Below are positions 20,484-31,904 of a stretch of DNA of 64,000 nt, piece by piece. Source of the DNA: Biscogniauxia marginata (taxonomy: Eukaryota > Ascomycota > Sordariomycetes > Xylariales > Xylariaceae); contig MU404123.1 in assembly GCA_022695795.1 (NCBI GenBank), forward strand, positions 124,001 through 188,000, written 5' to 3'. Both the position numbers and the translations under genes were made by a program. Positions within the stretch are counted from its first letter, which is position 1, and every line of letters starts with the position of its first letter. Below the pieces are notes generated by a model. That model saw only the letters and a program-made list of their open reading frames with translations, made no database searches and was not told the origin of the DNA.

Positions 20484-23393
20484 ATGGACCAGCCACTGTT
20501 CCACCGGCCTGCTAAGTCCGGTCCGATAGTTATTGTGGATCCTACGTCCGGGAAGCCCCTATCGTTGAATCCCGGTTCGCCTTCACAACAGCGTCCTAGG
20601 GCTGCAGGTTCCTCCCATTCCAACGTGCCAATTCCGGTTGCCTTCCCCTTACCAAATGCTCTTCCGCCAGAAAGACAATCCCCTAGACCAATCCCCCTGG
20701 AAAAGAAAAACAGGCCGTGGACACCCTCAGCCCGCAATCTTCAAGATGCCATATCCCCCTCAGCTACTTCGCCCGCAACCGGCACTCCCCGACCCGGGGT
20801 AAAATCACCGGGTGGACTTCCCGTGAAACATCACCTCACGGATGACCGCACTGCGAATCCTGAAGAAGACGAGGACATCGAAGAGGCGGCCTTCAATGTC
20901 TACGCGCCATCATTTGTTCCGGAGAGAATCAGAGTTATAAATAATCTATCTGGGCCCCATATCGATACCCCATCACAGAGACGCATCGACTATGGAACAT
21001 ACGTCCAAGGCTCTATAGGATGGAATTTCCTTCCAACGCCTCCCCACAGTCAAACACCGCCGGTAGATTTTTCCGCCGATGCAGCAAGTCCGAGTCATAA
21101 ATCTTACGAAGCATTCTTTCAATCTCACATCAAGACCGAGTTGAAGTCACAGCAGGCTGAAAACGAGTCATATTCATTATACGAAAAAGACGTCGAATTA
21201 ATAAACCCGGTGAATGGAACATGGGCTACCTGTATCTTCCACGTCGCTGGACTACGAGAGAATACCCCATATATTGAAGAGGACGATGTCATTGAGCTTC
21301 GTCAATTGCTGTATGACCGCCCAGGACCGTTAAATCAACCACCTGGATGGTCAGGCATGGTGTTCAATGGCCGGGTAGTGAATATACGAAGAGCGGACGA
21401 GCAAGTTGAATTGTGTGTAAACGGGCTTGAATCGAGACATATAATAAGAGAACCTAGCGACGTGAAACCCAGAACAGATCACCCAGGTGGGAGTGGATAT
21501 CAGGTGACCCTGAAGTTCAACATCCGGTTTCCCGTCCCGATCGAGAGATACTTACCTATGCAACACGCACTGTCGAACATCCAACGTTCTTTGAACAAAA
21601 TTACAATAGCCAAAGGAGAAGACCCTACATTAGATGGACAAGTTGGAATCGGCAGTCAAACCCATCATAGCGACAGCTTCAATTGGGTTCACTCGATGCT
21701 CTTCCCGACAGATACCGACTGCGAGATGCAGAACCAGCTGAATTCTGGGAACTTTTCTCATCCATTTTTTGACAAGAAGGTCAACTGGGAACAAAAGAAG
21801 GCCGTCGAGAGCATATGCCTACGGGATTACGGGACTCTCCCTTTTCTCATATCCGGCCCCCCAGGGACCGGCAAAACAAAGACCCTAATCGAGACGGCAC
21901 TTCAGCTTGTCAAATACGACACTGCAACACGGCATATTCTAGTCTGCGCACCCTCCGATCCGGCCGCAGATATTCTCGCAGACCGACTTCGGCCTTACTT
22001 TAAGATCACCGAGCTGCTTCGCCTGAATAGACAGTCCCGTACTTTCGCCGAAGTACCCAGCACCCTACTCCCATTCTGTTACGTTGTAGGAAACGTATTC
22101 TCTATCCCCCCATTCCAACAGTTGATGGCCTATCGCATTGTCGTCACAACCTGCAGAGACGCCTCGATCTTATTATGGGCACGGATGACCAACACAGACC
22201 TTTCCTCGTCCCTATATAACCTGCATGCTGCCATTCATCCTTACAGCCCCCCTAAAGAGATTCAATTACACTGGACTGCCCTTCTTATCGACGAAGCTGC
22301 TCAGGCAATTGAGCCAGATGCTTTGATTCCTCTGTCCATAGTCGCGCCACCACATGAGCAGATCCCCATAGCCACGTCACCTCTAGTTGTCATGGCAGGT
22401 GATCAATACCAACTTGGCCCGCGTACCTCATTACCCTCATCTCCGCTGAAGAATTCACTATTTTCACGCCTATTCTCACGTCCCGTGTACGCTGATCACC
22501 CGCTTGCTAGAGGCAATGAAGGGAGACAACCGCCTCCGCTAACGAGGTCCATGCTGCCGATCTACCGGCCTGCCTTCTCCAACCTCATCCGTAACTATAG
22601 ATCGCACCCTGCTATACTTGCGGTCCCCTCTAACCTATTTTACGCCGATACGCTTGTGCCGGAGGCCCGCGATGTCCACCGGGTGCTAACGTGGTCGGAA
22701 TGGAAAGGGAAGAAATGGCCGGTGCTATTTCATAATAACGCCTCTAGGGACGAGCTAGAGCGTGAAGGCGGAGGGTGGTACAACGACGGCGAGGCACGCA
22801 TTGCCTGCGACTACGCAGCATCTATCGTCGAGTCGGGACTGGTCGAGCCGAAAGAAGTCTGCATCATGAGCCCTTTCAAGGCCCAAGTGCAACAGATCCG
22901 TAAGCTCATACGAGGGATGGGCAAAGACGGGCTATGGGGCGTCAACATAGGACCGACAGAGGCCTTCCAGGGGCTCGAGAAGGGCGTCGTCATACTATGC
23001 ACCACGCGTTCGAAGCAGCGCTTCGTCGAGAAGGACCGGGAGCTCGCGTGGGGCATCATCGGGATGCCGAACACGATGAACGTCGCGATCACCCGGGCCA
23101 AGTACGGCCTCATCGTGATAGGCAAGGAGGAGCTCCTGCGCGGCGACCCGAACTGGAGGGCGTTCGTGTCCTTTTGCGAGCGCAACGGCCTGGTGGACGG
23201 GACGAGGGATAACGGCGCCCGGCTCGACGCGGACGACGTGCAAGAAACAACTCGGTTGGAGAAGACGCTCCTGGCCAAGGAGCGAAGCCTGGAGGAACAG
23301 GTAGCCGCCCGCGCGCTCAGGGGTGTGGAGGCTGAAGACGAGATGTGGAGGAGCGGCATGCGTTTCTTGCAGTCGGCTGGGCTTGATGGCTAG
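20484..23393 (+). CDS. SF1 RNA helicase, MOV10/SDE3-like
   Basis: Single exon of 969 residues; the ATG at 20484 is used because the frame upstream lacks one. The first 120 residues are Pro/Ser-rich and probably disordered. A beta-rich middle region (about 140-430) precedes a complete SF1B/UPF1-type helicase core: motif I GPPGTGKT at 458-465, motif Ia CAPSDPAAD, motif II DEAAQ at 603-607, motif III GDQYQLGP, motif IV NYRSHP, motif V EAFQGLEKGVVILCTTRS and motif VI NVAITRAKYGLIVIG near 866. There is no Upf1 Cys/His domain and no Sen1-type N-terminus, which points to the MOV10/SDE3/Armitage group. In fungi this group includes N. crassa SAD-3 and S. pombe Hrr1, which work in small-RNA silencing. 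That link is by family, not shown here. Codon usage shifts to GC-rich after about 22.9 kb. Confidence 0.85.
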   Translation: MDQPLFHRPAKSGPIVIVDPTSGKPLSLNPGSPSQQRPRAAGSSHSNVPIPVAFPLPNALPPERQSPRPIPLEKKNRPWTPSARNLQDAISPSATSPATGTPRPGVKSPGGLPVKHHLTDDRTANPEEDEDIEEAAFNVYAPSFVPERIRVINNLSGPHIDTPSQRRIDYGTYVQGSIGWNFLPTPPHSQTPPVDFSADAASPSHKSYEAFFQSHIKTELKSQQAENESYSLYEKDVELINPVNGTWATCIFHVAGLRENTPYIEEDDVIELRQLLYDRPGPLNQPPGWSGMVFNGRVVNIRRADEQVELCVNGLESRHIIREPSDVKPRTDHPGGSGYQVTLKFNIRFPVPIERYLPMQHALSNIQRSLNKITIAKGEDPTLDGQVGIGSQTHHSDSFNWVHSMLFPTDTDCEMQNQLNSGNFSHPFFDKKVNWEQKKAVESICLRDYGTLPFLISGPPGTGKTKTLIETALQLVKYDTATRHILVCAPSDPAADILADRLRPYFKITELLRLNRQSRTFAEVPSTLLPFCYVVGNVFSIPPFQQLMAYRIVVTTCRDASILLWARMTNTDLSSSLYNLHAAIHPYSPPKEIQLHWTALLIDEAAQAIEPDALIPLSIVAPPHEQIPIATSPLVVMAGDQYQLGPRTSLPSSPLKNSLFSRLFSRPVYADHPLARGNEGRQPPPLTRSMLPIYRPAFSNLIRNYRSHPAILAVPSNLFYADTLVPEARDVHRVLTWSEWKGKKWPVLFHNNASRDELEREGGGWYNDGEARIACDYAASIVESGLVEPKEVCIMSPFKAQVQQIRKLIRGMGKDGLWGVNIGPTEAFQGLEKGVVILCTTRSKQRFVEKDRELAWGIIGMPNTMNVAITRAKYGLIVIGKEELLRGDPNWRAFVSFCERNGLVDGTRDNGARLDADDVQETTRLEKTLLAKERSLEEQVAARALRGVEAEDEMWRSGMRFLQSAGLDG

Positions 23394-23630
23394 CGAGCAG
23401 GCTGGCTCTGCGCTTCTTGTATGAGGATAGGATAATAGTTTTCGGAAAGAATAAGTAGTAATAGAGGTAGATTGTATAATCCCAAAGAACATATGAGGCA
23501 CATCGTACGTAGAGGCGCCACCTTAGAGTTACCTTTAGTTCTAGCTCTTCGCTTAACCACTATTATGCTACACATGCCCCGTCTTAGGGTTCATGTCGCG
23601 GCACACTATATAGTTCGGTGAGAACCAGAT
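23394..23630. other. 3' flank of the helicase gene
   Basis: Short intergenic stretch up to the solo LTR; nothing else recognised. Confidence 0.4.
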
Positions 23631-23761
23631 TGTTGAAATATGTAATATACCACCCCTGGTCTCCTATGTATATATATAGATGGGCTTCGCCCACCTACCT
23701 AGACTTACACCTTGAACCAATACACTTGATCCTATCCTCATATCTTCGTCTCATCTCAACA
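23631..23761 (+). mobile_element. Solo LTR, copy A
   Basis: A 131-bp segment begins TGTTGA and ends TCAACA, the inverted ends expected of an LTR, and matches segments at 39763-39897 and 40388-40520 along its length (shared blocks CATGGTCTCCTG-like, ATGGGCTTCGCCCACCTA, CCTCATATCTTCGTC). Flanking 5-mers are CAGAT and CATAT, a target duplication with one mismatch. No internal retroelement sequence adjoins. Orientation is arbitrary but the same as the other copies. Confidence 0.75.
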
Positions 23762-24172
23762 CATATTAATCATGGTACTTGTGACACCTAGACATAACTT
23801 TACCCTCTCCTATATAGGCGCACAGCCATACCCGTAGTATCATGAAAGCTCCTAAGCGCAAACTTCAAACCATTCCGGCCGTATCACTAAGATTTCTATT
23901 TATTAATACTAGTCATCATCGGTAACCTGCCATTGCATTCGCTTCTCATTTATTAGGTAATACTTTAGAATTTATATCAGCGCTATACGTGGTTTGATGT
24001 AACTTACTTGCCTTGCTGATACACTGCGGCGAAAGTGATATATTGTGCCCTTGGTCAGTCGTAATCTCCAAACTTGTTTCCGAAACTAATATGATTACCC
24101 CGTGTAATCCCTAAATGCCTTTCTATTTAGCTTGATAAAAACATCGCTATCCAAACGTCAAACGTTTCTTCA
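23762..24172. other. Intergenic region
   Basis: About 410 bp of A/T-rich sequence between the LTR and the broken membrane-protein gene; no feature seen. Confidence 0.4.
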
Positions 24173-26391
24173 ATGGAAGCCCAAGAAGTTGAAGGTTGGC
24201 CACAGGGTCACCAGACATTGACCAGAAAGCCCCGGTATGACATTGCAGTTGTTGCCACAATACTTCTATCTTCTCTATTTCTAGGTAGGCTGTCCATTAC
24301 ATCCAGTTCAACTTCTCCCCTCTGCTTAGCTTTTACGTACCTATCCATTCTCTTTCTCTTTGCGCATTCCTGTATCTCTGTCTCCCTGTCTGCTTTACCC
24401 TTAGCTTACGGACGTCGTATGTAGCTTTAGGCATTGCAGCACTCTCTGTACATGGTCAGCCAGTTCCATCCACAGCTGGAATTACTATCCAACAGGCGTC
24501 AAATTTTGTACGTACGTGACTATCTTGAGCAGTTCCTAACTAATGAGATAAATCTTGGACTAGTAGGGGCCGACCGTCTTTCCATTCGTATTTAATTCAC
24601 TTATCAACTTCTCTTTCCAAGCTTTTGGAAAGTTTTACTCGGAAAGGGGAATTAACTTGGGAGTGAGAAAGTACTGACATACGCGAAATAAGGTGTGGCA
24701 GCTACTGATATGACTACAGAAACTTCATTTCTTGATGACGACAAGAAGTAGCTATGATGCAGTACGTGCTTTAAGATGGATCCGCAACATGTCACCGTTG
24801 ATCCTTCTATGTATATTGATATGGGTACTGTCTCCTCTCGGAGGCCAAGCATCTTTACGTCTTCTCGCCACCGCAAATCAAAGCACAAGTGTTACGAGTA
24901 CCGTCCGATACTTAGATTCTGGGCCATTGAGGCATCAATGGATATACTCAACGAAATACTGGTCCCCCCCAAGGCTAGAACCTTGGGAGGTAATGGCTGA
25001 CGCCGAAATGTTCGCTGCTATATAGCAACCACTAGATGTACTCGACAGCCCTACAGACATTTGGGGGAACGTCAAGATACCTTGGTTCAACCAGTTTAAC
25101 TCTAGCGAGGACACGTGGGAATATACTGCTGACATAAGGGTTCATCATTGATAGGGATTCCAGTTCACGACCTACCCCTTTGGGGAACCAAAGACCTGCT
25201 ACTGGAGGTATCATACCTCAGCTTTTCATGCTCACCATTCTCTACAATGGAGCAGCTAGCGAGTCATGAGAGGCCCTCTGTACGCATTTCCTGCCCGCAA
25301 TGTCCGAAATGGGAGGTGGCAACACCGGAAGAGACATGTAATAATGGTTTACAACTGCGACCATGTGGCAGGCTGGCATCATTCTTAGGGCTTGATATAA
25401 ATGGATATATAGATCCAACGATCTTAAATTTAAACACCATTAACGTTGATATTCCGCTTAATAATGGCTAGTATTATATCCCCAAGGATCAGTTAAGTGG
25501 TGCCAAGGTTTATAGCTGGTTAACATAATGCAGTATTATAGAATATCGTGTCGAAGTTTAAGTTTAATGCGATAAAAAGTGTCATGCGGAGGCTATGCGT
25601 CCTTCCTAGAAAGATTTACGATATCCAAACCTTATAGCTTTTGATTACTGGGCTGTTACCACTTTATTGAACAGAAACCTTTTATCTATATATTCACCGG
25701 GTATTGTCTATTCCTTGATTAATGGTGTTAATCAGTTAGAATTAAGACCAATCGAATACGGTACATTGCTTTTTGGCATGATGAAGGAGCAGTTTTTTCG
25801 GAGGCTCGGGGCTATCGTAAACAGTTACAAGTTTTGATGTATCTATCCGCCCTAACCATCCGTCCTCTGACCACCTCGAGCTTCCAGTGTTTGACTGGGT
25901 TGAACGGCACGGCCCCCTGGGGTCTAAAATATCTTCCCCCCGAAGGCACACAACTTCTTACCCAGTCCTTTCCTCCAAATCAGACTAGCTCCTGGGTCAT
26001 AGGGGAGGGTGACTGTGTTAACGAATATTATTTCTATGCTGCAACAAATGTCACAACAAGCGTCACTACAAAAGTTTACCGACCGGAAATCGTATGGGTC
26101 ACCGTGTTGTTGATCTGCTCGCTAATCCTGATTGGTATCGGGATACTCGGTATCGTGTGCGAATCACGAAGTCTAGCGCCTAACCGATTCGATGCTGTTC
26201 TTCGCCACACCTTCGATAATCCGGAATTTGGAGCAGGGATAGGTGGTACTACTCTAGACGTAGATGAGCGCCTGAAGCTGCTGGGACAAATCGAAGTCGA
26301 AGTGGGGGTGTTAGGAAAGGATGGGATGTCGGATGTATCGGTCTTGGTATCAAGGGGAATGTCGTACCGCTGCAGCTGGGAGGCAATATGA
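24173..26391 (+). pseudogene. Decayed multi-exon fungal membrane protein (SPLGGQ-type family)
   Basis: Collinear pieces of one protein are visible: 24173-24276 (start, first membrane segment), a piece after an acceptor at 24430 (GIAALSVHGQPVPST), 24570-24670 (PTVFPFVFNSLIN, AFGKFYSERG), 24732-25025 (LILLCILIWVLSPLGGQASLRLL), 25026-25140 (VLDSPTDIWGNVKIPW), 25154-25470 (IGIPVHDLP, cysteines in CPQCPKW) and 25834-26391 (NEYYFYAATNV, then a membrane segment IVWVTVLLICSLILIGIGIL). Many filamentous fungi carry large membrane proteins with the W-x-L-S-P-L-G-G-Q block; their function is unknown. Here the frame is cut by TAG at 25023-25025 and needs a one-base correction near 25140 to pass into the next piece. 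The stretch 25470-25830 is A/T-rich and unreadable. I therefore call it a pseudogene, although a fragment could still be expressed. Confidence 0.65.
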
Positions 26392-28560
26392 ATGAGGTAA
26401 ACCCGAGTTTTGATCGCCATTACCAATATCGTATCTTGAAAGAGTGGGATGGACATACTAGAGTTCGTAGACTAAGAACTCACCACAAGACCAGACTGTA
26501 ACTAGTTTTCCTTTTCTTAACAATAGAGTCTCCTATCCTAATTTTTTTTTTTTTTTTTGCATTGGGTTAGTCGGCGGGGAGATCCCGTGGTTGACCTGGA
26601 AATTAGATCATCATCTATAAAGTGAAACACCACACAAGTGTCGCACCTGGTGTGAGGGAAAAGACGGCTAACTTACCTAGGTCAGGCAGTTCAACAATCA
26701 GGGTTTTCTATACAAACGGGGTACTTAGAATATTACCCATCGCATGACTCTTATCTAAAGACACTATATAATATAATTTACGAGACTATGAGAAGCTTAG
26801 GGTCTTTGGATGATATATTAAAGCCGATTTTTAGATGATCCTTCAAGTTCTCAAGCTCATAAAAGGCGGACACTAACCGTGAATTTGGGTGTGATATTCA
26901 TTTAGGTGCTGAGGTGGATTTGTAACTTTCAGGGGTAATCATCATACATATCGAATAAGCAGCGATAATTACTCTTAATCTAAGAACTCCAATGCCATAT
27001 CTTTTCTACGCGCTAAATCCGCCAATATCGTCGTAAAGATAATAGCTCTTGTCAATATTTGAAGGCAACAATAGTTCTATGTCTGATCTCCTTCTTTTTC
27101 TTTTCTCGTTTACTACTTTCCATTTCATTTACCACCTGCAGCTGATATGATTTTATTAGCTAGCTTGCTCGTGCCACATACATATAAAGAACCTTCTGGG
27201 TTCTAACGAAGGCATTATTGTACACTTCCGCCGAATCCATCAAGTTACATTACATATGCCTCGAGTGATTATACGAGTTCTCCACCATTTACGCACACTG
27301 AAATAAACTACCCACGGTTCATTATGGTACTCCATAGCTAATTACATCTAGAAGTGACACGGCCATCGAGATCGCCGTGAAGGATTCAAGGCCAGAGTGC
27401 CAGGTTCATCGGACAAACCCTGTTTCTGCTTATCTATCGGTAGCGGCTGTAGACCATACGAGAACTTCCTCAACCTGGCTGGCGTGGGCTTAGACGTAAT
27501 TACTTGCAGGATTGAAAGATAACCACCCAATAAATATTGTACAACCCCCCGGATTTTCAATCCTTGTAGCCAATCAATCCCCAGACTTGATGTTAACCAT
27601 CTATCAGGACCTCATTACCGGCTTTGTTGAGAAAGCCACCCAATGTCCGCAGCTGTGGTCTACACTACGTCTCACAGAGGCATGCTTATTCAAATATAGG
27701 TCACGAGAACACAGTTGACCGGCCTCTCATACAACGTGTCACGGCAGAGAGCGCCAATCCCCAGGTAATTATTGTAGTACATAATATGCAAATAGTGAGG
27801 TAATATGTAACGGGAGATAGGCACGAGGCAGGCCTTGCGGCTACTTGCAGCACCTGCAATCTTCCGAGCCTGACATGCAGTGAGATCGCCGACCAAACTG
27901 CTGGGTTGCAACCAAAAAAAAAAAGGCAGAACGTTCTCGTGGATTCCGAGAGTGTGTGTGTGCCAAGCTTCTGGATATTTCATACTTGTGTCATTTCAAT
28001 ATCCTCGGTCTGCTGCAATTTTCTGATGCCCTGTAAGATGAGTTAGTCACAAGACTATTTGATAATCTCGATGTACAAGATCAGGAAGTACATGTTTGCT
28101 TTTGTTCGTATGCGTGTAGGAAGAACCGAGCGTTATACGCACAGCTGGTCAGGGATGTTCACGGATAGCTGCACAGTGTCACCGAGAGCCTCGCCACATT
28201 CCAACGACTTCATATCAGCTTAGAACGTTCTGTGCCCAGATCAATAGTTCTTGTACGGAATATCCGTATCACATTGTTGTCCCCGCATCTTGATCAGAAG
28301 GCTACAGAGTGAGCTGCCGGGCCCTAGAGACATAACACGACAATTGTGTGTTAATGTAATGTTTAGGATAGTAACACTTTGCATGTGGCGTGTAGCCAAC
28401 GAATGCATTTTGTACCTATGGTCAGGCTTGGACCCGAAACCAAAAGCAAACCTCCAATCTAGCATTATGAGCTACCTCATCCAATCACGGGTAGTAATAT
28501 GCATGCTGCGGAGGTTTGGTCCGGACGGCTGCGACGGATATCTATGGGCTATGGACGTAT
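26392..28560. other. A/T-rich gene-poor region
   Basis: About 2.2 kb with no credible gene. A run of 17 T lies at 26542-26558 and a run of 11 A near 27914-27924. Short frames at 27348-27718 show no recognisable protein. Confidence 0.45.
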
Positions 28561-28704
28561 ATGAATAAGATGTACGGTTTACCTATGTACATATGCGGTT
28601 GCGGGATGATCCCCAATGTGTGTGGAAGAGATCCTTGTCGCGATTGCTATAAAACTGACAACTATTGCATGGTTAACGGAAACTTATTTTCATGTGCCTG
28701 CTAG
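28561..28704 (+). CDS. Possible cysteine-rich mini-ORF (47 codons)
   Basis: An ATG at 28561 opens a frame with eight cysteines in 47 residues: YICGCGMIP, VCGRDPCRDCY, NYCMV and FSCAC at the stop. Cysteine density is far above chance for such A/T-rich surroundings, and the pattern is that of a disulfide-rich peptide. There is no signal peptide in this exon; a leader exon upstream could exist but I could not identify one. It may be the last exon of a small secreted protein, a relic or a chance frame. Confidence 0.25.
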   Translation: MNKMYGLPMYICGCGMIPNVCGRDPCRDCYKTDNYCMVNGNLFSCAC

Positions 28705-31700
28705 CAGATCGCCGGCTAGTCTGCCGGATTATCATGCAACAATTCAGGTCTACACTATTCAGGGGTATTAATTATTAAATTCTATACAGATCATCTCACA
28801 TCGTCTGTCGATGCTATCTCGGGGCCAAATTAACTAAACTTAGAAGAATATTTTAGTAACCTTTAAACAGTCGAGTAAATTTATTAAGACACATGATAGT
28901 TAGAAGTAGTTCTCGTAGAAGCATACTTAGAAGATACAAGCAGGTGGTGTGATTATAGGGCGACCATCACAAAAAGTTACCTAAACCCCTGTCAAAATTT
29001 AACAACCAATTCCCTAAATTGCTGTCATTCACGTGCCAATACGTCAATCATTAATAATGCGCTGTGGATCATCTTGAGTCTGCGGCTGAGGGCATCACAA
29101 GATAAATATCACCTTCAATCGCTTGCGTCGTCCTGAAAAGCCGCTTCTAACCTACCTACCCAGCGAACACCCATTGAAAGGTGGCAAAGGGCCGGATATC
29201 TTTGGAAGACAGGATTGTCTCGGGAATGAAGTCGGATGTGTGCTAGAAATAAAGATGCAGACATGGGATGCAATTACCACCCTGCTATTATAAATCCATC
29301 ACCCGCCACGCAATATGTGGTAGAGGCCACGCGGACATATCTTGGAAACTGAAACAATCACACCTTTCCTGATGATACGTGCAGTTGACAGGTATAGTAA
29401 ACGTTCTAGAGCAAATCTATGTAGCCGAGGCGCGGGCCATACTACTACATACATTAATAAAAACTGCCGGTTATCACGGACATGTGGCCCACGCTTCATG
29501 ATGTATAGGTATAGTACTAGGATAGTGGGCTTGGAGAGGAGGAGCTTTCCCTCTCCAGCGCAACAACAAATAATATACGTACCCTTACACCGGTATGTAT
29601 GCGGTGTAAGTAGCAGCGCAGTCGCGACGGTCACCGGAACGGCTCACACCCGACTACTAGGTACTAAGTACTGCAATACTCACCATGCTGCGCATGCAAA
29701 GTTCGGAGCTGACGAGAAAGTCCTGCGCCGACCGGGTGTGGGCGCGGCGGCACCGGGCTAGATTTCGATTTGGAGTAGTATTTGCATCAGCTGAGCCGAC
29801 GTGTCCCCCTCCTCCCCAAGCAGGGCGCCTAGAATACCACATCGCACCGGATTACCCTTCTCGCATCTCGGATTAGCGCCGGTGAATTTTCCACATGCCA
29901 ATTATATATGTATGTCTGTAGGGTATCACGACAACGGCGCCACCCACGCAAGATGGATTTCCGCGATTCGCCTATAAACAGGAAATAGAAAAGAGACGTG
30001 GGGAGGGATCATAGATAAGGCCCATACATTTCTCACGCATTTTGGGCGAGGGATGGGGGCCGCTGACGTGAGTTGAGCAAGGGAGATGTTTGCACGATAT
30101 CATTTCCACCACGCTCCCGGTCTACTAGTATATAGTGTAATAATATAGCCTAAGAAATATGGTAAACTCAAAGGAGATGTAATCCGTGCAGGTTATCTAC
30201 ACTAATATTACGTGCTTAACGAACAAGGAGCTTCATTTTTTACCTCAGAATACTTTAGATGCTGCATACTACCAGACCCCCGTATTCCTCATCACGATCG
30301 GCATTCTCAGCTAATATGTCGTCACATGTCATATATTATATATATGATGGCCCCCAAAGCCTACGCGGAGAATAAATTAAGCTTTTCCAGAAGTTGAGTC
30401 TCAAAAAGGATCCCAGCCGTGACGATCTGCCTCCATGTCTCACTGTGAGCATATATACCTGTTTTAAGAAATGATCATCGCATCTTATCCGTTAAGTGCT
30501 GGTATAAGATAGTGATGCTATACCAAGATGCTAGACTTTGTTAGCGCCAGATTGCTGATCTGTCCCAATGTTTGGTAGTGTAGTGGCGGGAGCGCCCGCT
30601 GACTGGGACATTGAAGGAGCATATGTGAGATATTTATCTGGGTAGCTTATCGTGAGCGGCTGACGATCCTGACTCGATGTATTAGGTAGGTACCTGCTTA
30701 TCTACTGAAAGCTACAACATATAGCTCAAAACCAAGGTTTAGAAGTTGCCAGTCCCATATATGCGGGACGGTATATAGGAACGAAAACCTGTATTACCTT
30801 ATTATCTAGTCGCTTATTCTAGTCCGGTGTTTGGTATATGCCATACCTACAAAAATAGATATCTACAGATCACGCTACAGGTATACACAGCATGAAATGA
30901 ACCGAAGAGATAAACAATCCACCTTTCAAGATTCCGGCATCCAAAAGTCCCATTATCAGCCCCCCCAACTAATTAATTACCCGCGTGCATAGGAAGAAAA
31001 AAAAAAAGTGAACTATTGAATCAACCACGTATGTGCACCTAATCTCCATCGGGGAGGTTCTAGGCTCTCCGTATCAGCATTACGAAGGGCGCCGGCGGTG
31101 ATGCCCAGAGCCCAAGAGATAGTAGAATGCGTTTCCGAGGCGGATTCAGGCCCGATATCTTTACTACTTTAGCTCCAAACAGGCCGGGAAGAAGAAAAGG
31201 GAATAGTGTCGTGACTAGAGGTCCCGTACCTGATGAACTTTCGTATTCAGACCGTGTGGCTTAGCGGCACAGCTAACGCTTATTTCACATGGGCGACCAA
31301 GGAAAAAGAAAAGAAAAATAAGAAAAAAGCCCGCTCGTTGAGGGTATCATACTTATCTCATCACGTTCATTAACACTATGTATGATAGGTGGTGACCGGC
31401 CGAAAGTGAAAACCCGTGTATGTGAATAGTAGGACATGGCCGTCAATTTGTATTCATCGCTAGCATACAAAAGGATTTGCCCAAAATTGCCCAGCCTCTA
31501 TAGGTGTGTCCAGTCTCTCACGATAAAAAATAACGCTTGCTCAATCCAATGAAGATCCCGTCTAACGTGATAAAACTCCTCGCTGTGAATAGAAATTTGA
31601 TTCCAGTGGAATCTGCACCGCCCCATAACTCGTCGCTAGATAATGAAAATTACTCCAGTCATAGAACAAATGAGAAATGGTTTCCTAGTTTCCTGATAAC

Positions 31701-31904
31701 CCCAATTCATAAACGCATTGGTGTAAGGGTCCAGTACCGTTGGGCGCAGAGCAATGAGAGAAATCCCTTGCTAAGATGTGATTATGGCTTCCGGATACTG
31801 TGCACCGGGTCGATTATTATGTAATAAACAATAAGGTCAATGAAGCCGTACCGCCATGTTATGAAGAGCGAGTGAGTGAGTAAATTGCCTGCCGTGAGCC
31901 TTCC
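28705..31904. other. Gene-poor region
   Basis: About 3.2 kb. It alternates A/T-rich DNA with GC-richer patches (around 29600-29880 and 31050-31200) that contain short open frames without recognisable products. A nested inverted repeat is present at 30561-30610. No transposon open reading frame or RNA gene recognised. Confidence 0.45.
30561..30610. repeat. Nested inverted repeat
   Basis: Outer arms TGTCCCA (30561-30567) and TGGGACA (30604-30610) enclose an inner perfect stem GCGGG/CCCGC with an AGCG loop. The arrangement could fold as a long hairpin or protein-binding palindrome; its meaning is unknown and it may be chance. Confidence 0.3.

Noticed and set aside
29342..29761. 139-codon plus-strand frame
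   Set aside because: Contains no recognisable motif and the residues look random; adjacent sequence offers no supporting exon.
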